Assembly: GCA_014379405.1 (NCBI GenBank)
Contig: JACMLU010000016.1
Location: forward strand, 124,001 to 188,000
From: Flavobacterium sp.
Lineage (GTDB): Bacteria; Bacteroidota; Bacteroidia; Flavobacteriales; Flavobacteriaceae
Direction of reading: 5' to 3'
DNA length: 64,000 bases
The translations under genes were made by a program, and so were the position numbers. Shown here one piece after another: positions 9,202 to 17,915 of the stretch (the first letter of the stretch is position 1; every line of letters begins with the position of its first letter). The notes beneath the pieces are model-generated. The model was not told where the DNA came from. It ran no database searches and worked only from the letters and a program-made list of their open reading frames with translations.

Positions 9202-10641
9202 ATGTCCAGAAATAATAATTCCATTTTCAGTTGCTTAATAAAAAAAGGGCTATGTATTATCTTTTTAATCAACACAACTATTGTATTGGCACAACTTCGC
9301 GGGAAAATGGACGCCATCTATTCTGGAACGCCTTGGTTTGATCAAAATGGGAAAATTGTAAGTGCCCACGCTGCCAATATTATAAAGGACAAAGGCAAAT
9401 TCTATCTTTTTGGCGAAGCCCATAGTGATGACAGCAATGCTTTTGCAGGATTTAATTGTTATTCCTCCAAAGACCTTTACAATTGGAAATTCGAACGAAT
9501 CGCACTTCCGGTTCAAAAATCCAGTAAATTGGGGACTAACAGTGTTGGCGAAAGGGTCAAAGTGATGAAAAACCCTAAAACCAAAGAATATGTCATGTTT
9601 ATGCATGCTGATTCGATTACGTATAAGAACCAGTTTGTGGGCTATGCCACTTCAAAAACGATTATAGGCCCTTATGAATTTAAAGGCCCATTATTGTTTA
9701 ACGGCAAACCGATAAAAAAATGGGATATGGGTACTTTTCAAGACACTGATGGTTCTGGTTACATCCTTATTCACGGTGGTGAAATCTATAAATTGAGCGA
9801 CGATTACAAATCGGTTGTTGAACAAATAAATCCAAATATGACATCAGGTTTTGAATCACCCACTATGTTGAAAAAAGACGGATTGTATTATCTTATTGGC
9901 TCCAATCTATCCAGTTGGGAACGCAACGATAATTATTATTACACTTCTAATTTAATAAAAGGGCCTTGGATTTCCAGAGGACTTATTGCTCCGGAAGGTT
10001 CACTAACTTGGAATTCTCAAGCCACTTTTGTCTTGCCAATTGAAGGAACAAAAGACACAACTTATATGTTCATGGGCGATCGATGGTCTTTTCCTAAGCA
10101 AGCCTCTTCTGCTACTTATGTTTGGCAACCGCTTATCATTTCTGGGACTTCGCTTTCTATGCCGACCTATCAGGAAGCATGGCAAATCAATATTGGAACA
10201 GGAATTGCTACGCCAATAAAAACAGGAGATATAACTATTGAAAACACGGACAAACAAATTCATTACACAGGAAATTGGAAACATCAAAATAATGGAGATT
10301 CCAGTTCTGAAAGCAAATCTGATGAAAAAGATGCGTCATTTTCAATCCAATTTAGTGGTCAACAAATCGCTTTTTACAGTTATGTTGGTGTCGAAAATGG
10401 CTATGCGAAAATCGTATTCTCCAACAAAAAAGGAAAAATAATATTAACGTCTCTGATTGATATGTACAGCAAATCGCCTTTGTCAACACCAGTATTCCGA
10501 TCTCCACTTTTGAATAAAGACGATTATAAATTGACAGTTTATGTAACAGGAGAAAGACCAAATTGGTCTGATAAAAGAAAAACGATTTACGGCAGCATCG
10601 GAAATTTTGTTTCTTTGGATAAAATAACAATAAAAAATTAG
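9202..10641 (+). CDS. GH43-clade exo-galactanase-like glycosidase (second, divergent)
   Basis: Exported glycosidase of the same GH43 clade as the gene at 7442-9043. The signal peptide is long (residues 1-30, hydrophobic LCIIFLINTTIVLA). The propeller shows SAHAANIIK (where other GH43 enzymes keep the Asp base), YLFGEAHSDD, FNCYSSKDLYNWKFE, GERVKVMKNPKTKEYVMFMH, KKWDMGTFQDTDGSGY and GFESPTMLKKDGLYYLIGS. The Glu of FESP is the probable acid. Residues about 350-479 are a CBM35/galactose-binding-like beta-sandwich. The likely role is exo-cleavage of beta-1,3-galactan backbones; exact specificity is unproven. It heads a plus-strand unit GH43-GH28-sulfatase-GNAT with gaps of 40, 24 and 18 bp. Confidence 0.85.
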   Translation: MSRNNNSIFSCLIKKGLCIIFLINTTIVLAQLRGKMDAIYSGTPWFDQNGKIVSAHAANIIKDKGKFYLFGEAHSDDSNAFAGFNCYSSKDLYNWKFERIALPVQKSSKLGTNSVGERVKVMKNPKTKEYVMFMHADSITYKNQFVGYATSKTIIGPYEFKGPLLFNGKPIKKWDMGTFQDTDGSGYILIHGGEIYKLSDDYKSVVEQINPNMTSGFESPTMLKKDGLYYLIGSNLSSWERNDNYYYTSNLIKGPWISRGLIAPEGSLTWNSQATFVLPIEGTKDTTYMFMGDRWSFPKQASSATYVWQPLIISGTSLSMPTYQEAWQINIGTGIATPIKTGDITIENTDKQIHYTGNWKHQNNGDSSSESKSDEKDASFSIQFSGQQIAFYSYVGVENGYAKIVFSNKKGKIILTSLIDMYSKSPLSTPVFRSPLLNKDDYKLTVYVTGERPNWSDKRKTIYGSIGNFVSLDKITIKN

Positions 10642-10681
10642 AGATAGTTTTAGACTAGTAAAAAAAATAAACAAGAACCTA

Positions 10682-12010
10682 ATGAAGACCATTTTCAAAC
10701 TTTTAATTTGCCTTGTCGGATTTTCGCAAATTGCATTTTCGCAGGACTACAGTAAAGATACCTTTCCAGACGGAACGGCAATTCCAAATTGGTTTAAAGA
10801 TTATACCAAACTTGAATTAAAAAACTTAGGCAAGCAATATACGATTACCAATTATGGTGTCAGTAAGGACAGTACGAAAGTTCAAACCGTGGCGATACAG
10901 AAAATCATCGACAAAGCTTCCAAAAACGGTGGCGGTGTAATCGTGATTCCCAAAGGTGTTTTTCTGAGTGGCGCTTTGTTTTTTAAACCCAAAACTCGTT
11001 TGTACGTCTCCGAAGGAGCTACCTTAAAAGGTTCGGACACCATTTCGGATTATCCAATTAGGGCTTCGCGAATGGAAGGACAGAATCTGGATTATTTCCC
11101 AGCTTTGGTCAATGCTTATAGCGTTGATGGTTTCTCCATTTCTGGAAAAGGAACAATCAACGGAAATGGTTCAAAATATTGGGCAGCCTTTTGGGCAAGA
11201 CGTAAAGTAAATCCAAAATGTACCAATCTCGAAGTTTCAAGGCCAAGATTAGTATTTATCTGGAATTCGAATAACGTGCAACTTCAAGACGTTCGATTGA
11301 TTAATTCCGGTTTTTGGACAAATCATTTTTACAAATGCAATAATGTAAAAATGTTGGATTTATATATTTCTTCACCACATCTTGAAGTAAAGGCACCAAG
11401 CACAGATGCCATAGACATTGATATTTGTACCAATTTTTTGGTAAAAGGTTGCTTTTTGTCCGTCAATGATGATGCGATTGCATTAAAAGGAGGGAAAGGC
11501 CCTTACGCAGATCAAGATAAAAACAATGGACCAAATATAAATATCATCATAGAGGATTGCCGTTTTGGTTTCTGTCATTCGGCATTGACCAACGGAAGTG
11601 AGGCGATTCATAACCGAAACATCATTATGCGTAATTGTCAAATTGATGGAGCGACAAGAATGTTGTGGCTCAAGATGAGACCAGATACTCCTCAACGCTA
11701 CGAATACATTAGGGTGGAGAACATTAAAGGCGAAGCTAAAACCTGTTTGGTTGTTTTAGGATGGAAACAATTTTTTGACTTGAAAGGTCGTCCAGACATT
11801 CCATTGTCTTATGGTGATAATGTTACGTTAAAAAATATTAATCTGAAATGCGACAATTTCTTTGGTGTTGAGAAAGACCCTAATGTTGTGTTGTCTAATT
11901 TTACTTTCGAAAATTTGAATATCGAAACCACCAAAACGGCTATCGACAGAAGCATAATAAAGGGATTGATGTTTAAAAATGTTTATATCAACAAGCAATT
12001 GGTTGAATAA
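10682..12010 (+). CDS. GH28 polygalacturonase-family glycosidase
   Basis: Secreted right-handed parallel beta-helix of family GH28, which hydrolyses alpha-galacturonosyl links in pectin (homogalacturonan or rhamnogalacturonan). The signal peptide is residues 1-20 (ends AFS-Q). The active-site strips are present in order but variant: STDAIDID (240-247) for the classical NTD, NDDAIALKGG (262-271) for the DD strip, CHS (298-300) for GHG, and WLKMR (329-333) for RIK. The 442-aa length fits Bacteroidota exo-acting GH28. It is 40 bp downstream of the GH43 gene and 24 bp upstream of the sulfatase, so it is very likely cotranscribed. Exo-galacturonidase versus rhamnogalacturonan hydrolase cannot be decided from sequence. 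Confidence 0.92.
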   Translation: MKTIFKLLICLVGFSQIAFSQDYSKDTFPDGTAIPNWFKDYTKLELKNLGKQYTITNYGVSKDSTKVQTVAIQKIIDKASKNGGGVIVIPKGVFLSGALFFKPKTRLYVSEGATLKGSDTISDYPIRASRMEGQNLDYFPALVNAYSVDGFSISGKGTINGNGSKYWAAFWARRKVNPKCTNLEVSRPRLVFIWNSNNVQLQDVRLINSGFWTNHFYKCNNVKMLDLYISSPHLEVKAPSTDAIDIDICTNFLVKGCFLSVNDDAIALKGGKGPYADQDKNNGPNINIIIEDCRFGFCHSALTNGSEAIHNRNIIMRNCQIDGATRMLWLKMRPDTPQRYEYIRVENIKGEAKTCLVVLGWKQFFDLKGRPDIPLSYGDNVTLKNINLKCDNFFGVEKDPNVVLSNFTFENLNIETTKTAIDRSIIKGLMFKNVYINKQLVE

Positions 12011-12034
12011 AATACCATTCAAAATATATCAGAA

Positions 12035-13414
12035 ATGAGTAAATATTTTAGTTCAAAAATCCAGTTGTCCACTGCGTTGTTGTTTTGTGTTTTGGTTTCT
12101 TATGGTCAAAAAAGTCAAAAGAAATCAATCGAAAAGCCCAATATTATTTTAATCATTGCCGATGATGCCGGATGGAATGACGTGGGTTATAATGGCTCGG
12201 AAATTCAAACACCTAACATTGATAGGTTGGCCAAAAATGGTGTAGTGCTGAACCGCTTTTATGCCAGTCCAACTTGTTCGCCATCGAGAGCCAGCTTATT
12301 GACGGGAAGACCTTCGAGTCGGATGGGAATTGTGGCACCAATTAGCGACAAGAGCAAAACAAAATTACCCGATTCGATTCCAACTTTATCCAAATTATTG
12401 CATCAAAACAATTACCAAACGGCACTTTTTGGGAAATGGCATTTGGGATTGCAACCGAGCAGTGGACCAAAAGCCTATGGATTTGATTACTCCTACGGTT
12501 TTTTGCACGGACAAATCGACCAATACACCCATAAATATAAAAATGGCGACGAGAGTTGGTACAGAAATGGAGAATTTATTGTAGAGAAAGGACACGCAAC
12601 AGACTTAATCACGCAAGAAGCCGTTCAGTGGATTTCGGAAAAAAGAGATGCAAAGAAAAATTTCTTTTTGCAAGTTGCTTACAGTGCGCCGCATTTTCCT
12701 TTGCAGGAAGAACAAAAATGGAAAGACCCTTATATGAATTCCATAAAGAACAGTTCGCGGAGAGATTATGCCGCTGCAATGAGCCATTTAGACAACAGCA
12801 TTGGTTTATTATTGGATAAACTGAAACAAGAAAATCTGGAAAAAAACACCCTGATTATTTTTATGAGCGATAATGGTGCTATGAAAAAGTGGGATTCAAA
12901 AGGAGAATACAATGATGTTCATCCTTCGAATGATAGGCTAGGGGATAATACACCGCTTAGGGATTGGAAAACTTCCAATTATGAAGGTGCGATTCGAGTG
13001 CCTTGTGCGTTTTATTGGAAAGGACATTTAAAAAGTTATACCAATGAAAGTTACATTTCGGTTATAGATCTATTGCCCAGCTTTTTGTTTTTGGTGGGTG
13101 ATAAAAATATTCATCCAACTATTGAAGGAAAAAATGTGTGGTCAGCCATTTCAGGAAACAAAGCGATTCCCAATCAAGAAATTTATGTGAGAGGTCATTT
13201 GCAGGAAAGTTTGATACAAAAACCTTGGAAAATAATTAGAACTCGACATCTTGCTATTCCTACCGATTATGAATTGTATAACATCGAAAAGGATCCAGAA
13301 GAAAAGAATAACCTAATTTTGCAAAATGAAACTTTAGTTAAAAAAATGAAAATTGCCCTTGAAAATCAATTCAAAAAAGATGCTAAAGAAGTGAATGTGA
13401 ATGGGATTAAATAA
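12035..13414 (+). CDS. Family S1 (formylglycine) sulfatase
   Basis: Periplasmic or secreted sulfatase that cuts sulfate esters from a glycan. The signal peptide is residues 1-24. The metal site begins with IIADDAGWNDVGYNG (Asp43, Asp44). The maturation motif CSPSR (Cys81-Arg85) inside PTCSPSRASLLTGR is the C-x-P-x-R type, whose Cys is converted to formylglycine. FGKWHLGL follows near residue 133 and a C-terminal subdomain comes after about 340. The 459-aa length is normal for arylsulfatase-A/B-like S1 enzymes. A sulfatase inside this cluster implies that the target carries sulfate, as in algal or marine-plant glycans. No sulfatase-maturating enzyme is in the window. Confidence 0.93.
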   Translation: MSKYFSSKIQLSTALLFCVLVSYGQKSQKKSIEKPNIILIIADDAGWNDVGYNGSEIQTPNIDRLAKNGVVLNRFYASPTCSPSRASLLTGRPSSRMGIVAPISDKSKTKLPDSIPTLSKLLHQNNYQTALFGKWHLGLQPSSGPKAYGFDYSYGFLHGQIDQYTHKYKNGDESWYRNGEFIVEKGHATDLITQEAVQWISEKRDAKKNFFLQVAYSAPHFPLQEEQKWKDPYMNSIKNSSRRDYAAAMSHLDNSIGLLLDKLKQENLEKNTLIIFMSDNGAMKKWDSKGEYNDVHPSNDRLGDNTPLRDWKTSNYEGAIRVPCAFYWKGHLKSYTNESYISVIDLLPSFLFLVGDKNIHPTIEGKNVWSAISGNKAIPNQEIYVRGHLQESLIQKPWKIIRTRHLAIPTDYELYNIEKDPEEKNNLILQNETLVKKMKIALENQFKKDAKEVNVNGIK

Positions 13415-13432
13415 TAACATCTTAAAAAGAGA

Positions 13433-13957
13433 ATGGACAATATTGAAATAACAAAAGTTGGGCTAAACGACATTGACCAATTGCAAAAAATTGGCAGACT
13501 AACTTTTGAAGAAACATTTTCAGAATCAAACTCCAAAGAGAATATGAAAAACTATTTGGAGGAAGGCTTTTCTATCGAAAAACTGACAGCCGAACTCAAC
13601 GACAAAAACTCTGAATTTTATTTTGCGACACTCGACAACGAAGTCATTGGTTACCTAAAAATTAATTTTGGAGCATCGCAAACAGAATTAAAGGACAGCA
13701 AAGCCCTTGAAATTGAAAGAATATATGTGTCGAAAGAATTTCACGGAAAAAGCGTTGGACAATTACTTTATGACAAGGCAATTCAAATTGCAAAACAGAA
13801 AAAGGTGGATTATGTTTGGTTGGGCGTTTGGGAAGAGAATCCAAGAGCGATCCGTTTTTACAAGAAAAATGGTTTCGTTGAGTTTGACAAACACATTTTC
13901 AAATTAGGAGACGACGAGCAAACAGACATCATGATGAAACTCAAATTAACTACCTGA
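13433..13957 (+). CDS. GNAT family N-acetyltransferase
   Basis: Cytoplasmic GNAT acetyltransferase (174 aa, single domain). The central strand and acetyl-CoA loop read ALEIERIYVSKEFHGKSVGQ (about residues 84-103), followed by the C-terminal WLGVWEENPRAIRFYKKNGF (about 124-143), typical of the family. The acceptor is unknown. It starts 18 bp after the sulfatase stop in the same direction and may ride on that transcript, but no signal peptide or pathway link ties it to glycan use. Confidence 0.9.
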   Translation: MDNIEITKVGLNDIDQLQKIGRLTFEETFSESNSKENMKNYLEEGFSIEKLTAELNDKNSEFYFATLDNEVIGYLKINFGASQTELKDSKALEIERIYVSKEFHGKSVGQLLYDKAIQIAKQKKVDYVWLGVWEENPRAIRFYKKNGFVEFDKHIFKLGDDEQTDIMMKLKLTT

Positions 13958-13983
13958 AATAATATAATTGCAAGTTTTTATGT

Positions 13984-14032
13984 CAGTTCGAGAGCAGTCG
14001 AGAACCATTATGGAACTCGACTGCGCTCGACT
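13984..14032. repeat. Dispersed-type hairpin between convergent genes
   Basis: TTCGAGAGCAGTCGAG and CTCGACTGCGCTCGAC form a stem with one mismatch around a 13-nt loop, between the convergent GNAT and SGNH genes. The CTCGACTGCGCTCGAC word resembles short palindromes often dispersed in Flavobacterium genomes. It may serve as a two-way terminator, but no T-run follows. Confidence 0.45.
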
Positions 14033-14051
14033 TGAACAATTGACCTAACTT

Positions 14052-14834
14052 TTATAAACCCGAATACCCTTTTAAAAATGGCACTTTTTTGGATAATTCC
14101 TTAATCCATTCTCTTGCCATTAGGGTATGAAAAGGAACTGTGGGATGAATGCCGTCCCAAATCCAATATTCGGCAGGGGCTTTTTTTGTCGCTTTTTCTA
14201 AAACCTGTGGAAAGTTGACCAAAACGGTATCGAATTCCTTTGCCAATTTTTGAATAATACCTGCTTTTTCGATTGTGGCGTGATTCCAATCCTCAAAATT
14301 CGTGTTTCTTTTTCCAACTGGAGCCACAAACGGAAGGCACAAAACCAGTACAATTGCTGGATTGGCTTTCATCGAATTTACAATCAATTTGCGGTATTTG
14401 TTTTCGAATTCTAGAGCGTTTAAGGCTGTTGGTTTTTTATCCATTTCTGAAGCAACATCATTGATTCCAATCAAAATACTGATGACATCTGGTTTCAAAT
14501 CTAAAGCGTCATTTTGCCATCTTTTTTCTAAATCGGATATAGTGTTTCCACTAATTCCTTTATTGATAAAATGATGTTTGTCTTTGCAAAAATCGGCTCC
14601 AATGCAACTGGCAATACTATAAGCATAACCGTGACCCATAATGTGGTTGGGGTCTGCATTTCTTCCTCGATTGCCGTCAGTTATAGAATCTCCTTGAAAC
14701 AAAAAAGTCAAACTTTTGTTTTCTGAATCGGAAGTATAAGGGGTTGAAGCCCTTAATACTTCCGGTAAATTTAATGCCATCAAAGACGCTAATGCTGACT
14801 TTTTTATAAAATTACGTCTGGAGTTTTCAGCCAT
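14052..14834 (-). CDS. SGNH/GDSL hydrolase with Tat signal, probable glycan esterase
   Basis: Exported SGNH-fold esterase, probably removing acetyl groups from pectic glycan. ATG at 14834 is chosen over in-frame upstream codons because it opens a twin-arginine signal, SRRNFIKKSALASL, at residues 5-18. Catalytic blocks: GDSITDG (Ser50), an Asn-containing GINDVAS block, and the Asp/His pair in WDGIHPTVPFH near the C-terminus. Mature length is about 230 aa. It is transcribed alone: a 22-bp-stem terminator and a TATCCTGTA motif separate it from the GH115 gene upstream. Alternatives are a lipase-type GDSL or a sialate esterase; the location favours a pectin esterase. Confidence 0.88.
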   Translation of the reverse strand: MAENSRRNFIKKSALASLMALNLPEVLRASTPYTSDSENKSLTFLFQGDSITDGNRGRNADPNHIMGHGYAYSIASCIGADFCKDKHHFINKGISGNTISDLEKRWQNDALDLKPDVISILIGINDVASEMDKKPTALNALEFENKYRKLIVNSMKANPAIVLVLCLPFVAPVGKRNTNFEDWNHATIEKAGIIQKLAKEFDTVLVNFPQVLEKATKKAPAEYWIWDGIHPTVPFHTLMAREWIKELSKKVPFLKGYSGL

Positions 14835-14886
14835 TATTACACATTTATAATTTTTATCTAAAGTATCATTATTTGTTCTCCTGCCG

Positions 14887-14895
14887 TATCCTGTA
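14887..14895. promoter_or_regulatory. Candidate PUL operator (TATCCTGTA) before SGNH gene
   Basis: Exact TATCCTGTA 53 bp upstream of the SGNH start at 14834, directly after the GH115 terminator on the minus strand. It is the same word, in the same orientation relative to transcription, as upstream of both GH43 genes and the CE12 gene. Confidence 0.5.
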
Positions 14896-14904
14896 TTTTT
14901 AAAA

Positions 14905-14952
14905 ATAACAAGTTCATTAAAAAACACGACTGTTTTTTAATGAACTTGTTAT
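14905..14952 (-). terminator. Rho-independent-like terminator after GH115
   Basis: Perfect 22-bp stem (14905-14926 with 14931-14952) around the loop CGAC. On the minus strand it is followed by TTTTTAAAAA. It lies 16 bp after the GH115 stop and ends the PL9-GH115 unit before the separate SGNH promoter. Confidence 0.75.
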
Positions 14953-14967
14953 CTAAAATAAAGACTC

Positions 14968-17862
14968 TTATTGTTTAACCGTTTCCGGCAAAAGCGAATA
15001 GGGTACAGGGGTGTTTTTATTCAAGTTGAGGTAAAAATAATCTAACGCCACACCTTCGTCAATCATATAGATTTTTAAGGTATTCTTTCCTTTGATGGTT
15101 GATTTGAGGACAACTTTTTTAGATGCTTTATTCGATAATACGTTTTGTTTCCATTCTTCGCTTATTCCAATGGTTGCAAAATCGACAATCTGGATGGGTT
15201 CTTCATTCCATTGCACGCCGACGCGAACTCCGTGTTTATTGGTAATAGGTAGGGTAGGTATGGCATTCAAAATCAAAGTTGAATCTGTAAAAGCATTTGA
15301 ATTATTCAAATTGATTTGATACTCCAGACAAGGTGCATTTTTATCCAAATTAGTAGTTTGCAACGGTTCGGCTGTCAATGGATAGGCTTGCATTGCGACT
15401 TTGGCATAACCCAAACCGTCGATTTTTTTCCATTGATAGGGTTCTTTATTTTTTATGGAAGTGTAATTTTGGGCATAAATAACGACTCTGTCTTCCATTG
15501 CGATAAAAGATTTATTAGCCACGGCACTATTGTTCGAATCAATTTCAAGAGTTATCCCTTTCGTTTTTTCGCCATAATTGATGGTGAACTGGGCTTTTCC
15601 GACTGGATTTTTCTTCCATTTCTTCCAATCAACACTGATTTGAATTCGCTCGTTATTGCTTTCTTTGGCATTCAAAACACCAGTCGTTTTGTTGGCAATA
15701 ATCCAATCCGGAAGGTTTTGCAATTTCCAAGAAACAACAGCTTCTTTCTTTAGAAATAGATCTATGAAATGAGCAGTATTCGAATCTTGAGAATACATCG
15801 GTAGCTTACTTTCATTGGCAGTTAAATCAGTTTCGTTTTCTACCAAAATTCCTATTGAATCAATACTATCGATTTGCAACGGAATTTCAATTTTTGGCAT
15901 TTCAAAAACGGGCAACTTTCTTGGACTCATATCCATTATACCGTTCCATTTTCCATTGGCAATTTGATTGTATTCTTGGGTTATGGCTTTGATTTCATTG
16001 AACGCATTTTCAGATTTCAAGGCATAATCCTTGGCATTTAAACGGCCTTGTTTTCCATATAGATTGGCTTTGTCGGCATACAAAAACTTTTTGTTCATCA
16101 ATGAAGCGGCTTTTGTTGGATAATAAACCAATTGGAAATAGGTATCTTGCAAATCTTTTGGCAATTTGTCTTTTAGGGAAATAACTTGATTTTCCAAATT
16201 TTGATATTTGGTAATTCGGGTTTGATTTTCGTCCCCAAAAAAGAACGGATTGTAGGCAGTTAGTTTGGTTTTTGTACTCGGTTCGGTTTGGCTCCAGCCC
16301 ATAAATTCGGGTTTTCTTTCGAAAGCTAAATCGAAATAATCCCATTTTGAGTCCGCAATCGACTTTCCGTATTCCTTTCCAAAAATCGAAGAATAAAAAG
16401 CAGTCATATGTTTTTTGACTTTGGAAGCATCTTCAAAATAGGTAGCATCATATCCCATATCCATAAAAAGCTGGGTCGAGTATTCAATCGCTTTCAAATC
16501 GCCAACATTCAAAATCCATATTTCTTTGCAATTGGATTGATAGGCTTTCATCATCTCTTCTCGAATCAAGGCAGGATGCACCGAATCGACCCAAAGGTAA
16601 TCGTGCGGTCTTCCCCAATAAGAAGCGTGATAATACACACCTCCACCACCAGGGCGTTTTTGCTCTTCGGGATTGCACAATCTTCGGATGTAGCCATAAT
16701 TGTCGTCAGTCCAAACTAGAGTAACGTCTTCTGGAACTTTCAGGCCTTCGTCGTATAAATCCAACACTTCTTTATAGACCGTAAAAGCTTGTGGAACCTT
16801 GGTTGCATCTGGGTTGATGTAGGTTTCAAATAACTTTCTTTGGTCTTTTATGATCTGTTTTAATAATTCCGCGCCTTCTTTATTGTCTTTTACGCCTTCC
16901 ATTTTGCTGTCGTGCACACCACGCATTCCGATGGTGTAAATGGCATCTACATTTTTGCTTTCTTTTACTCGGTCTTCCCAATATTTATATACGTTTTCCC
17001 GATTGGAAACATAATTAAAATGCCCCATTTCTTTTTCTTTCCATTCGTCAACATTGTTGCGCAACATAGGTTCCGCATGGGAAGACCCAACAACAATTTG
17101 ATAGGCTTCGGCTATTTTGGCATTCCCGGGGATATTAAAAAAAGCGGTCGTTCCTTCGTGCATCGCCGGCCAAATGGTGTTGGCTTTCAATCGTAATAAC
17201 AGTTCAAATATTTTGGCATAGGTCTTAGGACCAATATTGCCAACTTCGGGTTCAAAAGTCTTGGAAGCCCAAGGTCGTAATCCCCAATCTTCATCGTTCA
17301 AAAATATTCCCCTGAACTTAACCGAAGGAGCTTTTGACTGAAATGAATTTTGGGTTAGTACCAATTCTTTTTGTTTAACAGCTGGCACATCAGCCCACCA
17401 ATACCAAGGCGAAATCCCCATTTTTTGGCTTAGATCAAAAACACCAAAAGCCGTTCCTCTGGGGTCGGTTCCAGCAATTACAAAAGCTTTTTTAATCTTT
17501 TTATTGGGGTTGAGAATCGTTTTGTATGTGTAACTTTCCCATTGATTTCCGAACCCTTTCAAATCGTTGTTTTTGACTAAAAAGGATTGTATTAATTCCG
17601 ATTGGTATTGTCCAATTACAATTACATTGCCCGAAGCAGCGGTCTTGTTTTTAGTCACCAGTGGTTTGAAACCGGTAACTTTAAAAATATCTTCGGCTAA
17701 AGAATAGGCCAGGATAGAATCTAAGGCTTTGGCATTATCGTATAAAATGCTTGCTTTTTGGTCTTTGGTAAACACCTCAAATTTTGATGTAGTCTCAGCT
17801 TGTGCCACGGTTTTTTGAAGGAACAATAGAAGAGACAAAAAAGTCAGGATGGTATTTTTCAT
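14968..17862 (-). CDS. GH115 glucuronidase-family glycosidase
   Basis: Large secreted GH115 enzyme (964 aa, the normal size). The family removes alpha-linked (4-O-methyl)glucuronic acid from xylan, or terminal glucuronic acid from arabinogalactan in relatives. The signal peptide is residues 1-20 (ends TVA-Q). The N-terminal alpha/beta domain contains GNVIVIGQYQ and KAFVIAGTDPRGTAFGVFDL. The barrel core has GIFLNDEDWGLRPWA, LLRLKANTIWPAMHEGT, YTIGMRGVHDSKMEG, LVWTDDNYGYIRRL and YHASYWGRPHDYLW, all hallmarks of GH115. The C-terminal part from about 650 is beta-rich. It starts 53 bp after the PL9 stop on the same strand and is probably cotranscribed. With galactanases and sulfatase nearby, glucuronidated arabinogalactan or pectin is a likelier target than xylan. 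Confidence 0.93.
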   Translation of the reverse strand: MKNTILTFLSLLLFLQKTVAQAETTSKFEVFTKDQKASILYDNAKALDSILAYSLAEDIFKVTGFKPLVTKNKTAASGNVIVIGQYQSELIQSFLVKNNDLKGFGNQWESYTYKTILNPNKKIKKAFVIAGTDPRGTAFGVFDLSQKMGISPWYWWADVPAVKQKELVLTQNSFQSKAPSVKFRGIFLNDEDWGLRPWASKTFEPEVGNIGPKTYAKIFELLLRLKANTIWPAMHEGTTAFFNIPGNAKIAEAYQIVVGSSHAEPMLRNNVDEWKEKEMGHFNYVSNRENVYKYWEDRVKESKNVDAIYTIGMRGVHDSKMEGVKDNKEGAELLKQIIKDQRKLFETYINPDATKVPQAFTVYKEVLDLYDEGLKVPEDVTLVWTDDNYGYIRRLCNPEEQKRPGGGGVYYHASYWGRPHDYLWVDSVHPALIREEMMKAYQSNCKEIWILNVGDLKAIEYSTQLFMDMGYDATYFEDASKVKKHMTAFYSSIFGKEYGKSIADSKWDYFDLAFERKPEFMGWSQTEPSTKTKLTAYNPFFFGDENQTRITKYQNLENQVISLKDKLPKDLQDTYFQLVYYPTKAASLMNKKFLYADKANLYGKQGRLNAKDYALKSENAFNEIKAITQEYNQIANGKWNGIMDMSPRKLPVFEMPKIEIPLQIDSIDSIGILVENETDLTANESKLPMYSQDSNTAHFIDLFLKKEAVVSWKLQNLPDWIIANKTTGVLNAKESNNERIQISVDWKKWKKNPVGKAQFTINYGEKTKGITLEIDSNNSAVANKSFIAMEDRVVIYAQNYTSIKNKEPYQWKKIDGLGYAKVAMQAYPLTAEPLQTTNLDKNAPCLEYQINLNNSNAFTDSTLILNAIPTLPITNKHGVRVGVQWNEEPIQIVDFATIGISEEWKQNVLSNKASKKVVLKSTIKGKNTLKIYMIDEGVALDYFYLNLNKNTPVPYSLLPETVKQ

Positions 17863-17915
17863 ATATAATTTTAAAAAATTAAAAACACTTGATTCACATT
17901 AGATTCTTTGATTTC

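Noticed and set aside
14835..14927. 31-residue N-terminal extension of the SGNH esterase
   Set aside because: The extension covers the operator motif and part of the GH115 terminator, and the internal ATG gives a good Tat signal.
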